Below are positions 17,757-27,216 of a stretch of DNA of 64,000 nucleotides, piece by piece. Source of the stretch: Mycobacteroides salmoniphilum (GTDB lineage Bacteria; Actinomycetota; Actinomycetes; Mycobacteriales; Mycobacteriaceae); the NCBI RefSeq assembly GCF_004924335.1, contig NZ_CP024633.1:1550001-1614000 (forward strand). The letters are read 5' to 3'. Each line of letters begins with the position of its first letter. Position 1 is the stretch's first letter. A program made the position numbers and the translations under genes. The notes beneath the pieces were generated by a model that was not told where the DNA came from, did not search any database, and saw only the letters and a list, made by a program, of their open reading frames with translations.

Positions 17757-19265
17757 GTGACGAATCACGTGGGTACTCATTATGACCTGGACGGTGTCGT
17801 CTTCTCGCGGCGGCAATTGCTGGTGCGCGGGGGAGCCGCATTGGTCGCCGTCGCCGCCATCACATCGGCCCTGTTGATCAAGTCGACGGGAGTGCTGGAC
17901 AGGTACGTCAATGTGGTCGCCGAGCTCCACAACGTCGGCGACGGGCTGCCGCCGCGCTCGGATGTGAAGTACCGGGGTGTACTCGTCGGTGCGGTGGACA
18001 GCGTCAGCCCGGCGGCCGGTGCACAACCCAATCGGGTGTATCTGCGTCTCAAGCCGCTGTACGCCAGGTCGATCCCGGCGACCGTCACCGCGCGCGTAGT
18101 GCCGAGCAATGTCTTCGCCGTCTCGGCGCTGCAACTCGTCGACCACGGGTCCGGTGCACCGGTTCGCGACGGGGCGCATATCGCCGAGGACACCCGGCTC
18201 CCGACCGTGCTGTTCCAGACCACGGTGAACAAGCTGCGCCAGATCCTCTCCGCGGCGGGCCGCGGCCGCGAGGACAACACCGTCGGGATCCTGGCGGCTG
18301 TTGGTGCGGCCACCGATCACCGTCGCAACGAACTACTCACCAGTGCAGCGCAACTCGATCGCATCCTGGACCAGCTCAACGCCGTCGTGGCGACGGACCA
18401 GGGTCCTTCCACCGTGTCGGCACTGGTCGATGCGGCACGCGGGCTCTCGCAGACCGCACCGGATCTGGTGGATGCCCTGCACCAGGCGGTGGCTCCCATG
18501 CGCACCCTGGCCGAGAAACGGGACCAGTTGCGCACGTTCATCGGGGCCGGGGTGCACACCACCGGTACCACCGTGGAGTCGCTGCGTAACCACACCGATC
18601 AGCTGATCCAGATCACCACCGACCTGACGCCGGTGCTGGGCGTGCTGGCCGATAACGCCGAGCACTTCGTGCCGATCACCCGGCGCATCACCACGTTCTC
18701 GGACACCTTCTTCCAGGAAGTGTGGGACCCGGAACTGGCCACGGCCCGTGGGCGGATCAATCTATCGTTCACCCCGTCGTACACCTATACCCGCGCCGAC
18801 TGTCCACGCTACGGGGAACTGAAGGCGCCCAGCTGTTTTACCGCTCCTCAGATCGCGGTGCGGCCCGACCTTCCCGAGGTGTTGCTACCCCAGAATTACC
18901 AGCCTCCGGCCAACCTGGCCCCGCCGCCGGGGACAGTGGTGGGTCCGGGCGGCAATCTTGTCGCCGTTGGGCCGCCACTGGTCAACCCCAACCCTGACCT
19001 GCGGGATCCCAATCCGCCGGTGCCGTCGTGGCTCAGTCCGGCTCCACCGGTACCCGGAAGCGCGGTGCCGGGCGAAACCGCTGTCGCACCGGCATCTTTC
19101 GGTGGGAATGTGGGACCCGTCGGCAGTGCCCAGGAACGGAGCCAGCTGGACCGAATCCTGGGGCAGCCGGTGACGGCGGCTGATCAGCTCATGCTCGGGC
19201 CCATCGCCCGCGGCACGGCCGTGACCCGAAACCAGGACGCGCACAACGAGGAAGGTACACGATGA
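17757..19265 (+). CDS. mceA: Mce-family protein MceA
   Basis: First of six Mce proteins that form the hexameric lipid-transfer tube across the mycobacterial envelope. 502 residues: one N-terminal membrane helix (GGAALVAVAAITSALLI), then the MCE domain (YVNVVAELHNVGDGLPPRSDVKYRGVLVGAVDSVS), a helical region, and a long Pro-rich tail from about residue 390 (PPANLAPPPGTVVGPGG...). GTG start 1 nt after yrbEB. The Pro-rich tail is common in MceA/MceF-type proteins and may cross the cell wall. Confidence 0.92.
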   Translation: MTNHVGTHYDLDGVVFSRRQLLVRGGAALVAVAAITSALLIKSTGVLDRYVNVVAELHNVGDGLPPRSDVKYRGVLVGAVDSVSPAAGAQPNRVYLRLKPLYARSIPATVTARVVPSNVFAVSALQLVDHGSGAPVRDGAHIAEDTRLPTVLFQTTVNKLRQILSAAGRGREDNTVGILAAVGAATDHRRNELLTSAAQLDRILDQLNAVVATDQGPSTVSALVDAARGLSQTAPDLVDALHQAVAPMRTLAEKRDQLRTFIGAGVHTTGTTVESLRNHTDQLIQITTDLTPVLGVLADNAEHFVPITRRITTFSDTFFQEVWDPELATARGRINLSFTPSYTYTRADCPRYGELKAPSCFTAPQIAVRPDLPEVLLPQNYQPPANLAPPPGTVVGPGGNLVAVGPPLVNPNPDLRDPNPPVPSWLSPAPPVPGSAVPGETAVAPASFGGNVGPVGSAQERSQLDRILGQPVTAADQLMLGPIARGTAVTRNQDAHNEEGTR

Positions 19266-20338
19266 GGCGCTCGGCAACCGCGAGTTTGCGTGGTCCCGTG
19301 ATCGGCCTCGCCATCTTCCTGGTGATCACCACGGTGTTGACGTGGCTGGTCTACGTCACGCTGCGGCGCGACGTCAAGGGTTCGACCATCTCGTACGCCG
19401 CGGTGTTCACCGATGCCTTCGGGCTACGCGAGGGTGACGACGTCCGGATCGCGGGGGTCCGCGTGGGCAGAGTCCAGGGCATCGAGCTCAACGGGACACT
19501 CGCGAAGGTGAGCTTCGCCGTCCAGGACGGCCAACGGCTCCCCGACAGCACCACCGCTTCGGTCACCTATCAGAACATTGTCGGCCAGCGCTATCTCGCA
19601 CTGGCGCAGGGCCACTCGGGACACGGTGGCCTGCTGGCCCCGGGCGGCGTCATCCCCGTCGAGCGCACCGAGCCCTCGTTCGATATCGGCATTCTGCTCA
19701 ATGGGTACGAGCCCCTTTTCGCGGTGCTGGACCCTGCCCAGGTGAACAATCTGACCCAGGCGGTCATCGGCTCCCTGCAGGGGGACACCGCCGCGTTTGC
19801 GACGCTCGTGGACCAGACATCGGCATTGACAAAGACATTCACGGGCCGCGATGACGCCCTGGATCACGTGATCGGGAGCCTGGACCGGGTGGTGGGCAGC
19901 CTGGCGGCGCAGAATCGTGACTTCGAGGAGGCGATCGCCGCGACCCGTGCGGTGGTCGGCCAGTTCGACGGCCGCAGGCCCGAGCTGGTGTCCTCCGTGG
20001 GCAAGATGACCGCGGTGGTCAGAAACCTGTCGCGGATCGCCCATGACGTGGACCCGCAGCTGCACGAATTACTCACGCGTGAGCCCGGTTACACCCGGCA
20101 CATGCTCGACATCGAGCCGCAGATCGCTTACACGGGACTCAACACACCGCTGTTCCTCAAGGGCCTGGCGCGCATGTTCGGGGAGGGCCCCTACATGAAT
20201 GCCTATGGGTGCGATGTGAATGTCTACGGTTTCTTCCCCGGGCTCAACGATGTCGTCCCGATCATCGTCAACGCGGCCACGCCGGGCGGCAAGGCCAAGC
20301 ACACGGCGCGATGCAGGAATGCCGGCGATGGTGGCTGA
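19262..20338 (+). CDS. mceB: Mce-family protein MceB
   Basis: A 358-residue Mce protein: N-terminal membrane anchor (GLAIFLVITTVLTWLVYVTL), MCE domain with DAFGLREGDDVRIAGVRVGRVQGIEL, and a helical barrel segment. TVAS-type turn residues and NIVGQRYLALAQG are as in other MceB proteins. ATG overlaps mceA by 4 nt. It ends at CRNAGDGG, and mceC starts within its last codons. Confidence 0.92.
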   Translation: MRRSATASLRGPVIGLAIFLVITTVLTWLVYVTLRRDVKGSTISYAAVFTDAFGLREGDDVRIAGVRVGRVQGIELNGTLAKVSFAVQDGQRLPDSTTASVTYQNIVGQRYLALAQGHSGHGGLLAPGGVIPVERTEPSFDIGILLNGYEPLFAVLDPAQVNNLTQAVIGSLQGDTAAFATLVDQTSALTKTFTGRDDALDHVIGSLDRVVGSLAAQNRDFEEAIAATRAVVGQFDGRRPELVSSVGKMTAVVRNLSRIAHDVDPQLHELLTREPGYTRHMLDIEPQIAYTGLNTPLFLKGLARMFGEGPYMNAYGCDVNVYGFFPGLNDVVPIIVNAATPGGKAKHTARCRNAGDGG

Positions 20339-21383
20339 GATGATGCGGCCACACTGGCTCTCCGCCATTCGTAGGCCGCTGGACTCCTACAACAAGACCT
20401 GGCTCGGTGTGATCGCCGTGGCGGTTGTCGCGGTGCTCATCGCCGCACTGCTTCTGGTGAAGGAGCTGGGGATCGGATACCGGCAGTTCACCGCCGAGTT
20501 CCTGCAGGCCGCCGCGCTGCGACCGGGAAATATCGTCACCATCGCGGGGGTGCAGGTCGGGTCGGTGACCGGTGTGCGGCTGGCCGGTGACCGTGTGGAG
20601 GCCACCTTCCGGGTCCGGGACCACGTCCCGGTGGGCGGCGATACGCGGGCGGCGATCAAGATCACCACGCTGTTCGGTTCCCGGTATGTCGACCTGCGGC
20701 CCGCGGGCGCCGGCATGCTCGCGGGGAAGCGGATCGGCCTGCAGCACACTGAGGTTCCCTATGACCTGCAGGCAGCGCTCGCCGACTCCACCCGCACCTT
20801 CGAACAAGTGGATGCCGACCGCATCGCCTCCTCGTTGAACGTGCTGGGCTCCCAGCTCGACGGTCTGCCGAGCGTGGTGCCGCAGGCCATGGAGAACGTG
20901 CGGGCGCTGTCCGCGGTCATCGCGCAGCGGCGCGATCAGCTCGGCACGTTGCTGGCCAGCACCGAGAAGGTGACCGGCATGCTGCGCCGCCAGCAGTCCG
21001 ATATCGGGACCTTCATCCGCCAGGGGCAGGAGCTGGTAGGGGAGTTCGTGGCGCGCTCGGCCGCCTTCCACGCGATGATGCGCGCACTGCAGAGCGTCGT
21101 GGACTCGCTGCGCAGCATCGTGGTCGATGATCACCGGGTACTCGACGGTGTCATCCACACCATGGATGAGCTCGCCGGCAAGCTCGCCGAGCAGGATGCC
21201 CTGTTGCGCAACCTGCTCCAGATCGCGCCTGTGCCTATCCGGGAGATCGCCAACGCCACCGGATTCGGCAACTCGATCGAGGTCAGTCCGACGGGCGGTG
21301 CCCTCATCGACTCGTGGATGTGTGCGATCAGCGGCCGTGCCAAGCAATTCGGGATGATCGAGTACTTGAAGGACTGCCAATGA
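20328..21383 (+). CDS. mceC: Mce-family protein MceC
   Basis: A 351-residue Mce protein with N-terminal anchor (GVIAVAVVAVLIAALLLV) and MCE domain (AAALRPGNIVTIAGVQVGSVTGVRLAGDRVEATF). The helical segment contains the repeated MENVRALSAVIAQRRDQLGTLLAS type motif. Start chosen at ATG 20328 because AGGAA lies about 10 nt upstream; ATG 20319, 20340 or 20343 are possible. It overlaps mceD by 4 nt. Confidence 0.9.
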   Translation: MVAEMMRPHWLSAIRRPLDSYNKTWLGVIAVAVVAVLIAALLLVKELGIGYRQFTAEFLQAAALRPGNIVTIAGVQVGSVTGVRLAGDRVEATFRVRDHVPVGGDTRAAIKITTLFGSRYVDLRPAGAGMLAGKRIGLQHTEVPYDLQAALADSTRTFEQVDADRIASSLNVLGSQLDGLPSVVPQAMENVRALSAVIAQRRDQLGTLLASTEKVTGMLRRQQSDIGTFIRQGQELVGEFVARSAAFHAMMRALQSVVDSLRSIVVDDHRVLDGVIHTMDELAGKLAEQDALLRNLLQIAPVPIREIANATGFGNSIEVSPTGGALIDSWMCAISGRAKQFGMIEYLKDCQ

Positions 21384-22492
21384 GCAAGATTCGCACACTG
21401 ACCCTGATCGGGCTGGGGCTGCTCGCGATTACCGCGACGACAGTGGGCGCGGCCTGGTCCGTCACGGGAGGCGGCAGGACCATCACCGTCACGGCCCAAT
21501 TCGACAGTGCTGCTGGGATTTATCCCGGAAACGTGGTTGCGGTGCTCGGCATGCCGGTGGGGCAGGTCTCCAAGATCACCGCGAGGGGCGGCTACGCCGA
21601 GGTGGAGTTCACCGTCGACAGGCAGGTCCAGATCCCCGCCGATGTCCAGGCCGTCACCCTCTCGACGTCGATTCTGACGGACCGGCAGATCGAGCTGTCG
21701 CCGCCGTATCGCGGCGGGCCGACGCTGCGCGACCACGACACGATCGGCCTGAACCGGACCAAGACCCCCGTCGAATTCGACAGGGTGCTCGGCATGCTCG
21801 ACAAACTGTCCGGGTCCCTGCATGGTGACGGCACAGGCAGCGGACCCATCGCCGCAGTGCTGAACGCCGGCGACGGTGTCGCGTCCGGCAACGGTGATCG
21901 CATCAAGACGGCGCTGGATGAACTGTCCCGGGCGTTGCGTCTGGGTGCCGATGGCGGGGCGCACACGCGCGAACAGATGACCGCCATCGTCAAGAATGTC
22001 AGCGGCTTGCTGGACGCGGCGTCCCGCAACGATGCCAGCCTGCGGCAGTTCGGTTCCACGGTGCGCCAGCTCAGCGACATCCTGGCGCGCGAGAGCTTCG
22101 GCTCGGGGAGCACCGGCCGGCAGTTCAACGAGGTGATCGAGCAGGCGGGGAACATCCTGCAGTCCAACCGGGATGCGATTGGCCGCGGTATTGCCAACGG
22201 CAACAAGAGCATCCAGACGGTGTACGACCGCCAGCGCGAACTCGCCGAGTTCTTCGACGTGCTGCCGCTGATGGCCGACAACTTGTATAACGCCATCGAC
22301 CAGCGCAATGGCGCGATCCGTGCCCACTTCCTGGCCGACCGCATGGTCTTCGATGGGCAGATGGGCAAGGAGATCTGCAATCTGCTGGGTTTGCGCCAGC
22401 TTGGCTGCAGCACAGGGACATTGCAGGACTACGGCCCAGACTTCGGGCTGACCTACATGCTCGACGGTCTCGCGGCGATGGGACAGAAGTGA
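21380..22492 (+). CDS. mceD: Mce-family protein MceD
   Basis: A 370-residue Mce protein. The N-terminal helix is IGLGLLAITATTVGAAW, followed by the MCE domain ITVTAQFDSAAGIYPGNVVAVLGMPVGQVSKI and the helical domain with repeated short heptads. ATGA overlap with mceC, and its stop overlaps the mceE start. Fourth of six in canonical order. Confidence 0.92.
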   Translation: MSKIRTLTLIGLGLLAITATTVGAAWSVTGGGRTITVTAQFDSAAGIYPGNVVAVLGMPVGQVSKITARGGYAEVEFTVDRQVQIPADVQAVTLSTSILTDRQIELSPPYRGGPTLRDHDTIGLNRTKTPVEFDRVLGMLDKLSGSLHGDGTGSGPIAAVLNAGDGVASGNGDRIKTALDELSRALRLGADGGAHTREQMTAIVKNVSGLLDAASRNDASLRQFGSTVRQLSDILARESFGSGSTGRQFNEVIEQAGNILQSNRDAIGRGIANGNKSIQTVYDRQRELAEFFDVLPLMADNLYNAIDQRNGAIRAHFLADRMVFDGQMGKEICNLLGLRQLGCSTGTLQDYGPDFGLTYMLDGLAAMGQK

Positions 22493-23607
22493 TGGGGCGC
22501 GGGCTATCGGCGCTCGCCGCTGTGGTGTTTCTCTGTGCGGGGTGTTCCACCACGGGGCTGGCCGACCTGCCACTGCCGGCACCCGGATTGGGTGCCGGGG
22601 GGTATCGACTGACCGCGGTCTTCGCGAATGCACTGAATCTGCCCGATCGCGCCAAGGTGAAACTGGCCGGTGCCGATATCGGCGAGGTGGAATCCATGGC
22701 GGCGCGGGATTTCAGCGCGGTGACCACTCTGCGCATCCGGCATGATGTCACGCTTCCGGTCGGCAGCACCGCGCAATTGCGCACTGCCACACCGCTCGGC
22801 GATGTGTTCGTGGCCATCGCGCCACCGGAACAATCCGTTGGCGGCATGCTTGCCGACGGCGATACCATCCCGATCGACCGGACGCGGGCGGCCGCGACCG
22901 TGGAATCGGTGCTCAGCTCGGCGGCGATTCTCGTCAACGGCGGTGCGGTGCATAACCTCACCAACGTTGTCAACGGCACGGGCAGGGCCGCCGGGCAGGA
23001 TGGACAGGCCTTCGGGCGCATGATCGGGAAGTCGAATGAGCTGCTGGGCAAGCTCAATGCGCGCTCGGGACAGCTGGACGCCGCGATGACCGAAACGGCT
23101 CAGCTGGCCGCGGCGCTCGACGGCAAGAGCGAGAAACTCGCTGAGGTGCTGCACGCGGCCGCCCCGGCCACCGCAACCCTGCGGGACAATGCCGATCAGA
23201 TCTCGAATCTTGTTCTGTTGCTGGGTGATACTGCCAGTGAGCTGAGCAAGTTTCCGTCCATCGCGGGTACCGATGCCAGCGGGCGCAGCGTGGTCGCCGA
23301 CGCGAATGCCATCTCCCGGTCCTGGAATGACGTGGTGCTGGATCCCGAGACCAGCCTGCTCGCGCTGAACCGGCTGTACGCGCCGTTCATCAAAATCACC
23401 GCGGGCTCGGCGATCTCCGGCAGCGCCGGTATCGATCGCCTGGTGCTGGGTGCTATCCCGGATGCCGGTTTCGGGGGAGACCCGGGCTTTCACGGGCCCA
23501 AGCGGTACGACTGGGCCAAACTTGTCGGGACCTTCAAGTACACGCTGTGGCGACTGCAAGAACGCGTGGTAGGTCAAGGGCCCGCGGCGCAGGAGGCCCC
23601 CCGATGA
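22489..23607 (+). CDS. mceE: Mce-family lipoprotein MceE
   Basis: A 371-372 residue Mce protein with a lipobox LCAGC soon after the start, as expected for the MceE/Lpr class, which is the lipidated member of each mycobacterial Mce set. MCE domain: LTAVFANALNLPDRAKVKLAGADIGEVE. GTG 22489 gives a 4-nt overlap and ATG 22492 a 1-nt overlap; both are in frame. Confidence 0.92.
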   Translation: MMGRGLSALAAVVFLCAGCSTTGLADLPLPAPGLGAGGYRLTAVFANALNLPDRAKVKLAGADIGEVESMAARDFSAVTTLRIRHDVTLPVGSTAQLRTATPLGDVFVAIAPPEQSVGGMLADGDTIPIDRTRAAATVESVLSSAAILVNGGAVHNLTNVVNGTGRAAGQDGQAFGRMIGKSNELLGKLNARSGQLDAAMTETAQLAAALDGKSEKLAEVLHAAAPATATLRDNADQISNLVLLLGDTASELSKFPSIAGTDASGRSVVADANAISRSWNDVVLDPETSLLALNRLYAPFIKITAGSAISGSAGIDRLVLGAIPDAGFGGDPGFHGPKRYDWAKLVGTFKYTLWRLQERVVGQGPAAQEAPR

Positions 23608-24803
23608 GCCGCGCCTGGGCCAGCGGCCTGTCGCTGGTACTCATGTTGACGGTCTCGGTGACCTATCTGCTTGTCGGGGTGCTGCACGTGCGGCCGTTGG
23701 CGTCGAGCTACCCGGTGACCATCCAGCTCGCCGAATCCGGTGGCCTGCTGCCCCATCAAGACGTGACGCTGCACGGGGTGCGCATCGGCTCGATCGATGC
23801 GCTGAGCTTCACCGGCCAGGGTGTGAACGCGACGGTGAGTGTGGACGGTGGTGTCCGGCTTCCCGCCTCCAGCACGGTGCGGGTCTCCGGGCTGTCCCCG
23901 GCCGGTGAGCAGTATCTGGATTTCTCGTCGGGATCCGAAGCGGGCCCGTTCCTGTCCGCCGGGGCTGTGATCACCCGGGACCGCACCGCCATCCCGGTCA
24001 CCCCGGCGCAGCTGCTGGTCCATGCCGACGGTGTTCTCGCCCAAGTGGATCCGGCGAAGATCGAGCGCATCAAGAAGGAACTGAGCCTGAGTGACGAAGG
24101 GCCACAAAAGCTTACGTCGATCGTTGACGGCGGCGTCTTCCTGCTCGCCACCCTCGACTCGGTGCTGCCCGAGACGGTCAGCGCGATACAAGACAGCCGG
24201 ACGGTGTTGTCGGCCGCGATCGACGTCAACGGCGGCATCGCGGCCACCGCACGCAATCTGCGCGGCACCCTGGCGGGCATCAACAGGATGGATGGCGGCT
24301 ACCGGAAACTTATCGACCAATCGCCACGTGTGTTGGGGGCCACCGACAATCTGTTCACCGATAACTCCGACACCATGGTGCAGCTGCTGGCCAACCTGGC
24401 GACCAATGCACGACTGGCGTATGTGCGGGTGCCGGCGCTGAACGGGCTGTTCCCCGACTACCGCGGTTCGGCACTGGAGGCGTTCATCAGCACCATGCAC
24501 GAGCACGGGCTGTGGGTGAACACCGATTTGTACCCGCGGTACGTCTGCGATTACGGCACGCCGCGGCGCCCACCCTCCTCGGCTGATTACCCGGAGCCGT
24601 TCCTGCACACCTATTGCCGCGACGACGATCCCGCGGTTCTGGTGCGCGGTGCCAAGAACGCCCCGCGCCCCGCAGGGGACGACACCGCCGGGCCGCCCTC
24701 GGGTGCGGACCTGGGTGCCACCTCCGACCCGACGCCGCCGGGCCGGTACACCATCCCGACGCCTTACGGCGGCCCTGCGCTGCCGATCGAGCCACCGAGG
24801 TAA
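23604..24803 (+). CDS. mceF: Mce-family protein MceF
   Basis: A 399-residue Mce protein, last of the six. Anchor helix SLVLMLTVSVTYLLVGVL, MCE domain IQLAESGGLLPHQDVTLHGVRIGSIDAL, and a C-terminal Pro-rich tail (TPPGRYTIPTPYGGPALPIEPPR). ATG overlaps mceE by 4 nt. The set of two YrbE and six Mce proteins is complete and in the standard order, so the importer is presumably functional if MceG is supplied in trans. Confidence 0.91.
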   Translation: MSRAWASGLSLVLMLTVSVTYLLVGVLHVRPLASSYPVTIQLAESGGLLPHQDVTLHGVRIGSIDALSFTGQGVNATVSVDGGVRLPASSTVRVSGLSPAGEQYLDFSSGSEAGPFLSAGAVITRDRTAIPVTPAQLLVHADGVLAQVDPAKIERIKKELSLSDEGPQKLTSIVDGGVFLLATLDSVLPETVSAIQDSRTVLSAAIDVNGGIAATARNLRGTLAGINRMDGGYRKLIDQSPRVLGATDNLFTDNSDTMVQLLANLATNARLAYVRVPALNGLFPDYRGSALEAFISTMHEHGLWVNTDLYPRYVCDYGTPRRPPSSADYPEPFLHTYCRDDDPAVLVRGAKNAPRPAGDDTAGPPSGADLGATSDPTPPGRYTIPTPYGGPALPIEPPR

Positions 24804-24805
24804 CG

Positions 24806-25702
24806 ATGCCGGCCAACAGTGCGCATGACCGTCCACAGTCCGCTGCCACGCGGGCGGTGTACACCCGCCGGATCGCGTTCACCTTTGACGGGGCGTCACC
24901 CGCGCAGCGGCACTTCGTCGCGGGCGATATCGCGATGAGCCATCTGGTCGCCCTGTTGTCCGGCTTCTTTCCCTCGGGAGAGGAGTTCTTCATCCAGTCG
25001 GTACGGCGCTATGACAGCCAGATCGTAGATCCCGTGCTCAGGAAGCAGGTCGCCGGATTCATCGGGCAGGAGATGACCCATGGCATCGCGCACCGCGAGC
25101 TCAACACGCAGCTGGTTCAGCGCGGCTACTGGGCCACCGGGCTCATGGACCGGCTGGGCACGCGGCTGGTCACGCGGATGAAGCAGAACAGGGACCGGCT
25201 ACCGGATCGGGTGGCCCGGTCCGCTCTCGCGGTGACGGCGGGGGTTGAACATCTCACGGCGATCCTCGGGGAGCAGGTGCTCAGTGTCCCGTGGATACAG
25301 CAGCAGCTGACCGATCCCGAGGTGCGCGCGATGCTCAACTGGCATGCCATCGAGGAGATGGAACACAAATCCGTCGCCTTCGATGTGTATCGCCACGTCG
25401 GGGGCACCGAGCGCATGAGGATCGGGGCGATGGCCGTCACGCTGGCCCTTTTCCTGAGTCGGACGCTGATCCTGCTGGCCTCGATTTTCACCGATCCGTG
25501 GGCGTGGCGCCATCCCGCGGCGACCCTGCGCAGCATCGTCACGCTGCCGCGCACGCCGCTGTTCGCCGGGCTCGGGGCCAAGATCCGGTGCTACCTGCGC
25601 TCCGGCTTCCATCCCGACGACATCGACCACGGCCTCCTGCTGGAGAAGTGGCGCGACGAGTACTTCGGTCCCGAAGGCATCCTGCTGGACCATCTGAAGT
25701 AG
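24806..25702 (+). CDS. PF10118-type predicted metal-dependent hydrolase (ferritin-like)
   Basis: A 298-residue helical protein of the uncharacterised COG3687/PF10118 group. Candidate metal ligands lie in four helices: FPSGEEFFIQSV, GQEMTHGIAHRELN, VEHLTAIL and WHAIEEMEHKSVAFDVY, a pattern of Glu and ExxH typical of ferritin-like di-iron sites. It starts 2 nt after mceF and closes the cluster; a gap of 94 nt then precedes glyS. It could hydrolyse, oxidise or desaturate a lipid or amine; the family name does not fix the reaction. Confidence 0.82.
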   Translation: MPANSAHDRPQSAATRAVYTRRIAFTFDGASPAQRHFVAGDIAMSHLVALLSGFFPSGEEFFIQSVRRYDSQIVDPVLRKQVAGFIGQEMTHGIAHRELNTQLVQRGYWATGLMDRLGTRLVTRMKQNRDRLPDRVARSALAVTAGVEHLTAILGEQVLSVPWIQQQLTDPEVRAMLNWHAIEEMEHKSVAFDVYRHVGGTERMRIGAMAVTLALFLSRTLILLASIFTDPWAWRHPAATLRSIVTLPRTPLFAGLGAKIRCYLRSGFHPDDIDHGLLLEKWRDEYFGPEGILLDHLK

Positions 25703-25796
25703 CTGCTAGAAGCCACCGAGGTAAAAGGCGCTGTGCGCGGCCCTTAGGCTGTTCAGGTCAATTACTGCAGTCTTGCAAGAGGAGCCTGAGCAGATC

Positions 25797-27203
25797 GTGG
25801 CCGCCAAGCCGAACGCCGCCGGTAAGAAGATCGAGGCCGTCGTCAACCTCGCCAAGCGCCGGGGACTGGTGTACCCGTGCGGCGAGATCTACGGCGGTAC
25901 CAAGTCGGCGTGGGATTACGGCCCGCTCGGTGTGGAGCTCAAGGAGAACATCAAGAAGCAGTGGTGGCGCTCGGTCGTCACCAGCCGCGACGACGTCGTG
26001 GGCCTGGACTCCTCGGTGATCCTGCCCCGTCAGGTCTGGGTCGCCTCCGGTCACGTCGAGGTCTTCAACGACCCGCTGGTCGAATGCCTGAACTGTCACA
26101 AGCGCCACCGTCAGGATCATCTGCAGGAGGCGTACGCGGAGAAGAAGGGCATCGACGATCCCGAGTCGGTGCAGATGTCCGACATCGTGTGCCCCGACTG
26201 TGGCAACAAGGGCCAGTGGACCGAGCCGCGCGACTTCAACATGATGCTCAAGACCTACCTGGGTCCGATCGAGACCGAAGAGGGTCTGCACTACCTGCGT
26301 CCGGAGACCGCGCAGGGCATCTTCGTGAACTTCAAGAACGTCGTCACCACCTCGCGCCAGAAGCCTCCGTTCGGCATCGGCCAGATCGGCAAGAGCTTCC
26401 GCAACGAGATCACCCCCGGGAACTTCATCTTCCGCACGCGTGAGTTCGAGCAGATGGAGATGGAGTTCTTCGTCGAGCCGTCCACGGCGCCGGAGTGGCA
26501 CAGGTATTGGATCGACACCCGGCTGCAGTGGTACATCGATCTGGGTATCGACCCGGAGAACCTGCGGCTCTACGACCACCCCAAGGAGAAGCTGTCGCAC
26601 TACTCGGACGGCACCGTCGACATCGAGTACAAGTTCGGTTTCAGCGGCAACCCGTGGGGTGAGCTGGAGGGTGTGGCGAACCGTACCGACTTCGACTTGT
26701 CCACGCATTCCAAGCATTCCGGTGAAGACCTGTCGTACTACGACCAGGCCGAGGACCGGCGTTACACGCCGTACGTGATCGAGCCCGCGGCCGGGCTCAC
26801 CCGCTCGTTCATGGCATTCCTGGTCGACGCCTATCACGAGGACGAGGCCCCCAACGCCAAGGGCGGCGTGGACACGCGCACCGTGCTGCGCCTGGATCCG
26901 CGTCTGGCCCCGGTCAAGGTCGCGGTGCTGCCGCTGTCGCGCAACGCCGACCTGAGCCCGCGCGCCAAGGCGCTGGCCGCCGAGCTGCGGCAGAGCTGGA
27001 ATGTCGACTTCGATGACGCCGGCGCCATCGGCCGCAGGTATCGTCGACAGGACGAGATCGGCACCCCGTTCTGCGTCACAGTCGATTTCGACTCGCTCGA
27101 AGACGACTCCGTCACCGTTCGCGACCGCGACGAGATGACACAGCAGCGTATTCCGATCGGCGGCGTGGCCGATCATCTCGCCAAATCTCTCAAGGGCTGC
27201 TAG
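25797..27203 (+). CDS. glyS: Glycyl-tRNA synthetase
   Basis: A class-II synthetase of the alpha2 bacterial/eukaryal type, charging tRNA-Gly. 468 residues with [15 protein letters not shown], the motif 2 region [36 protein letters not shown], and motif 3 ([18 protein letters not shown]). Start assigned to GTG 25797, with GAGGAG 12 nt upstream; an upstream TTG at 25773 is less likely. In M. tuberculosis glyS lies beside smtB, so the 22-gene cluster sits in what is there one intergenic space. Confidence 0.96.
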   Translation: MAAKPNAAGKKIEAVVNLAKRRGLVYPCGEIYGGTKSAWDYGPLGVELKENIKKQWWRSVVTSRDDVVGLDSSVILPRQVWVASGHVEVFNDPLVECLNCHKRHRQDHLQEAYAEKKGIDDPESVQMSDIVCPDCGNKGQWTEPRDFNMMLKTYLGPIETEEGLHYLRPETAQGIFVNFKNVVTTSRQKPPFGIGQIGKSFRNEITPGNFIFRTREFEQMEMEFFVEPSTAPEWHRYWIDTRLQWYIDLGIDPENLRLYDHPKEKLSHYSDGTVDIEYKFGFSGNPWGELEGVANRTDFDLSTHSKHSGEDLSYYDQAEDRRYTPYVIEPAAGLTRSFMAFLVDAYHEDEAPNAKGGVDTRTVLRLDPRLAPVKVAVLPLSRNADLSPRAKALAAELRQSWNVDFDDAGAIGRRYRRQDEIGTPFCVTVDFDSLEDDSVTVRDRDEMTQQRIPIGGVADHLAKSLKGC

Positions 27204-27216
27204 CCGAGGAGCAGAA

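Noticed and set aside
25758..27176. Minus-strand 472-codon frame over glyS
   Set aside because: Exact shadow of glyS, which has all class-II motifs.
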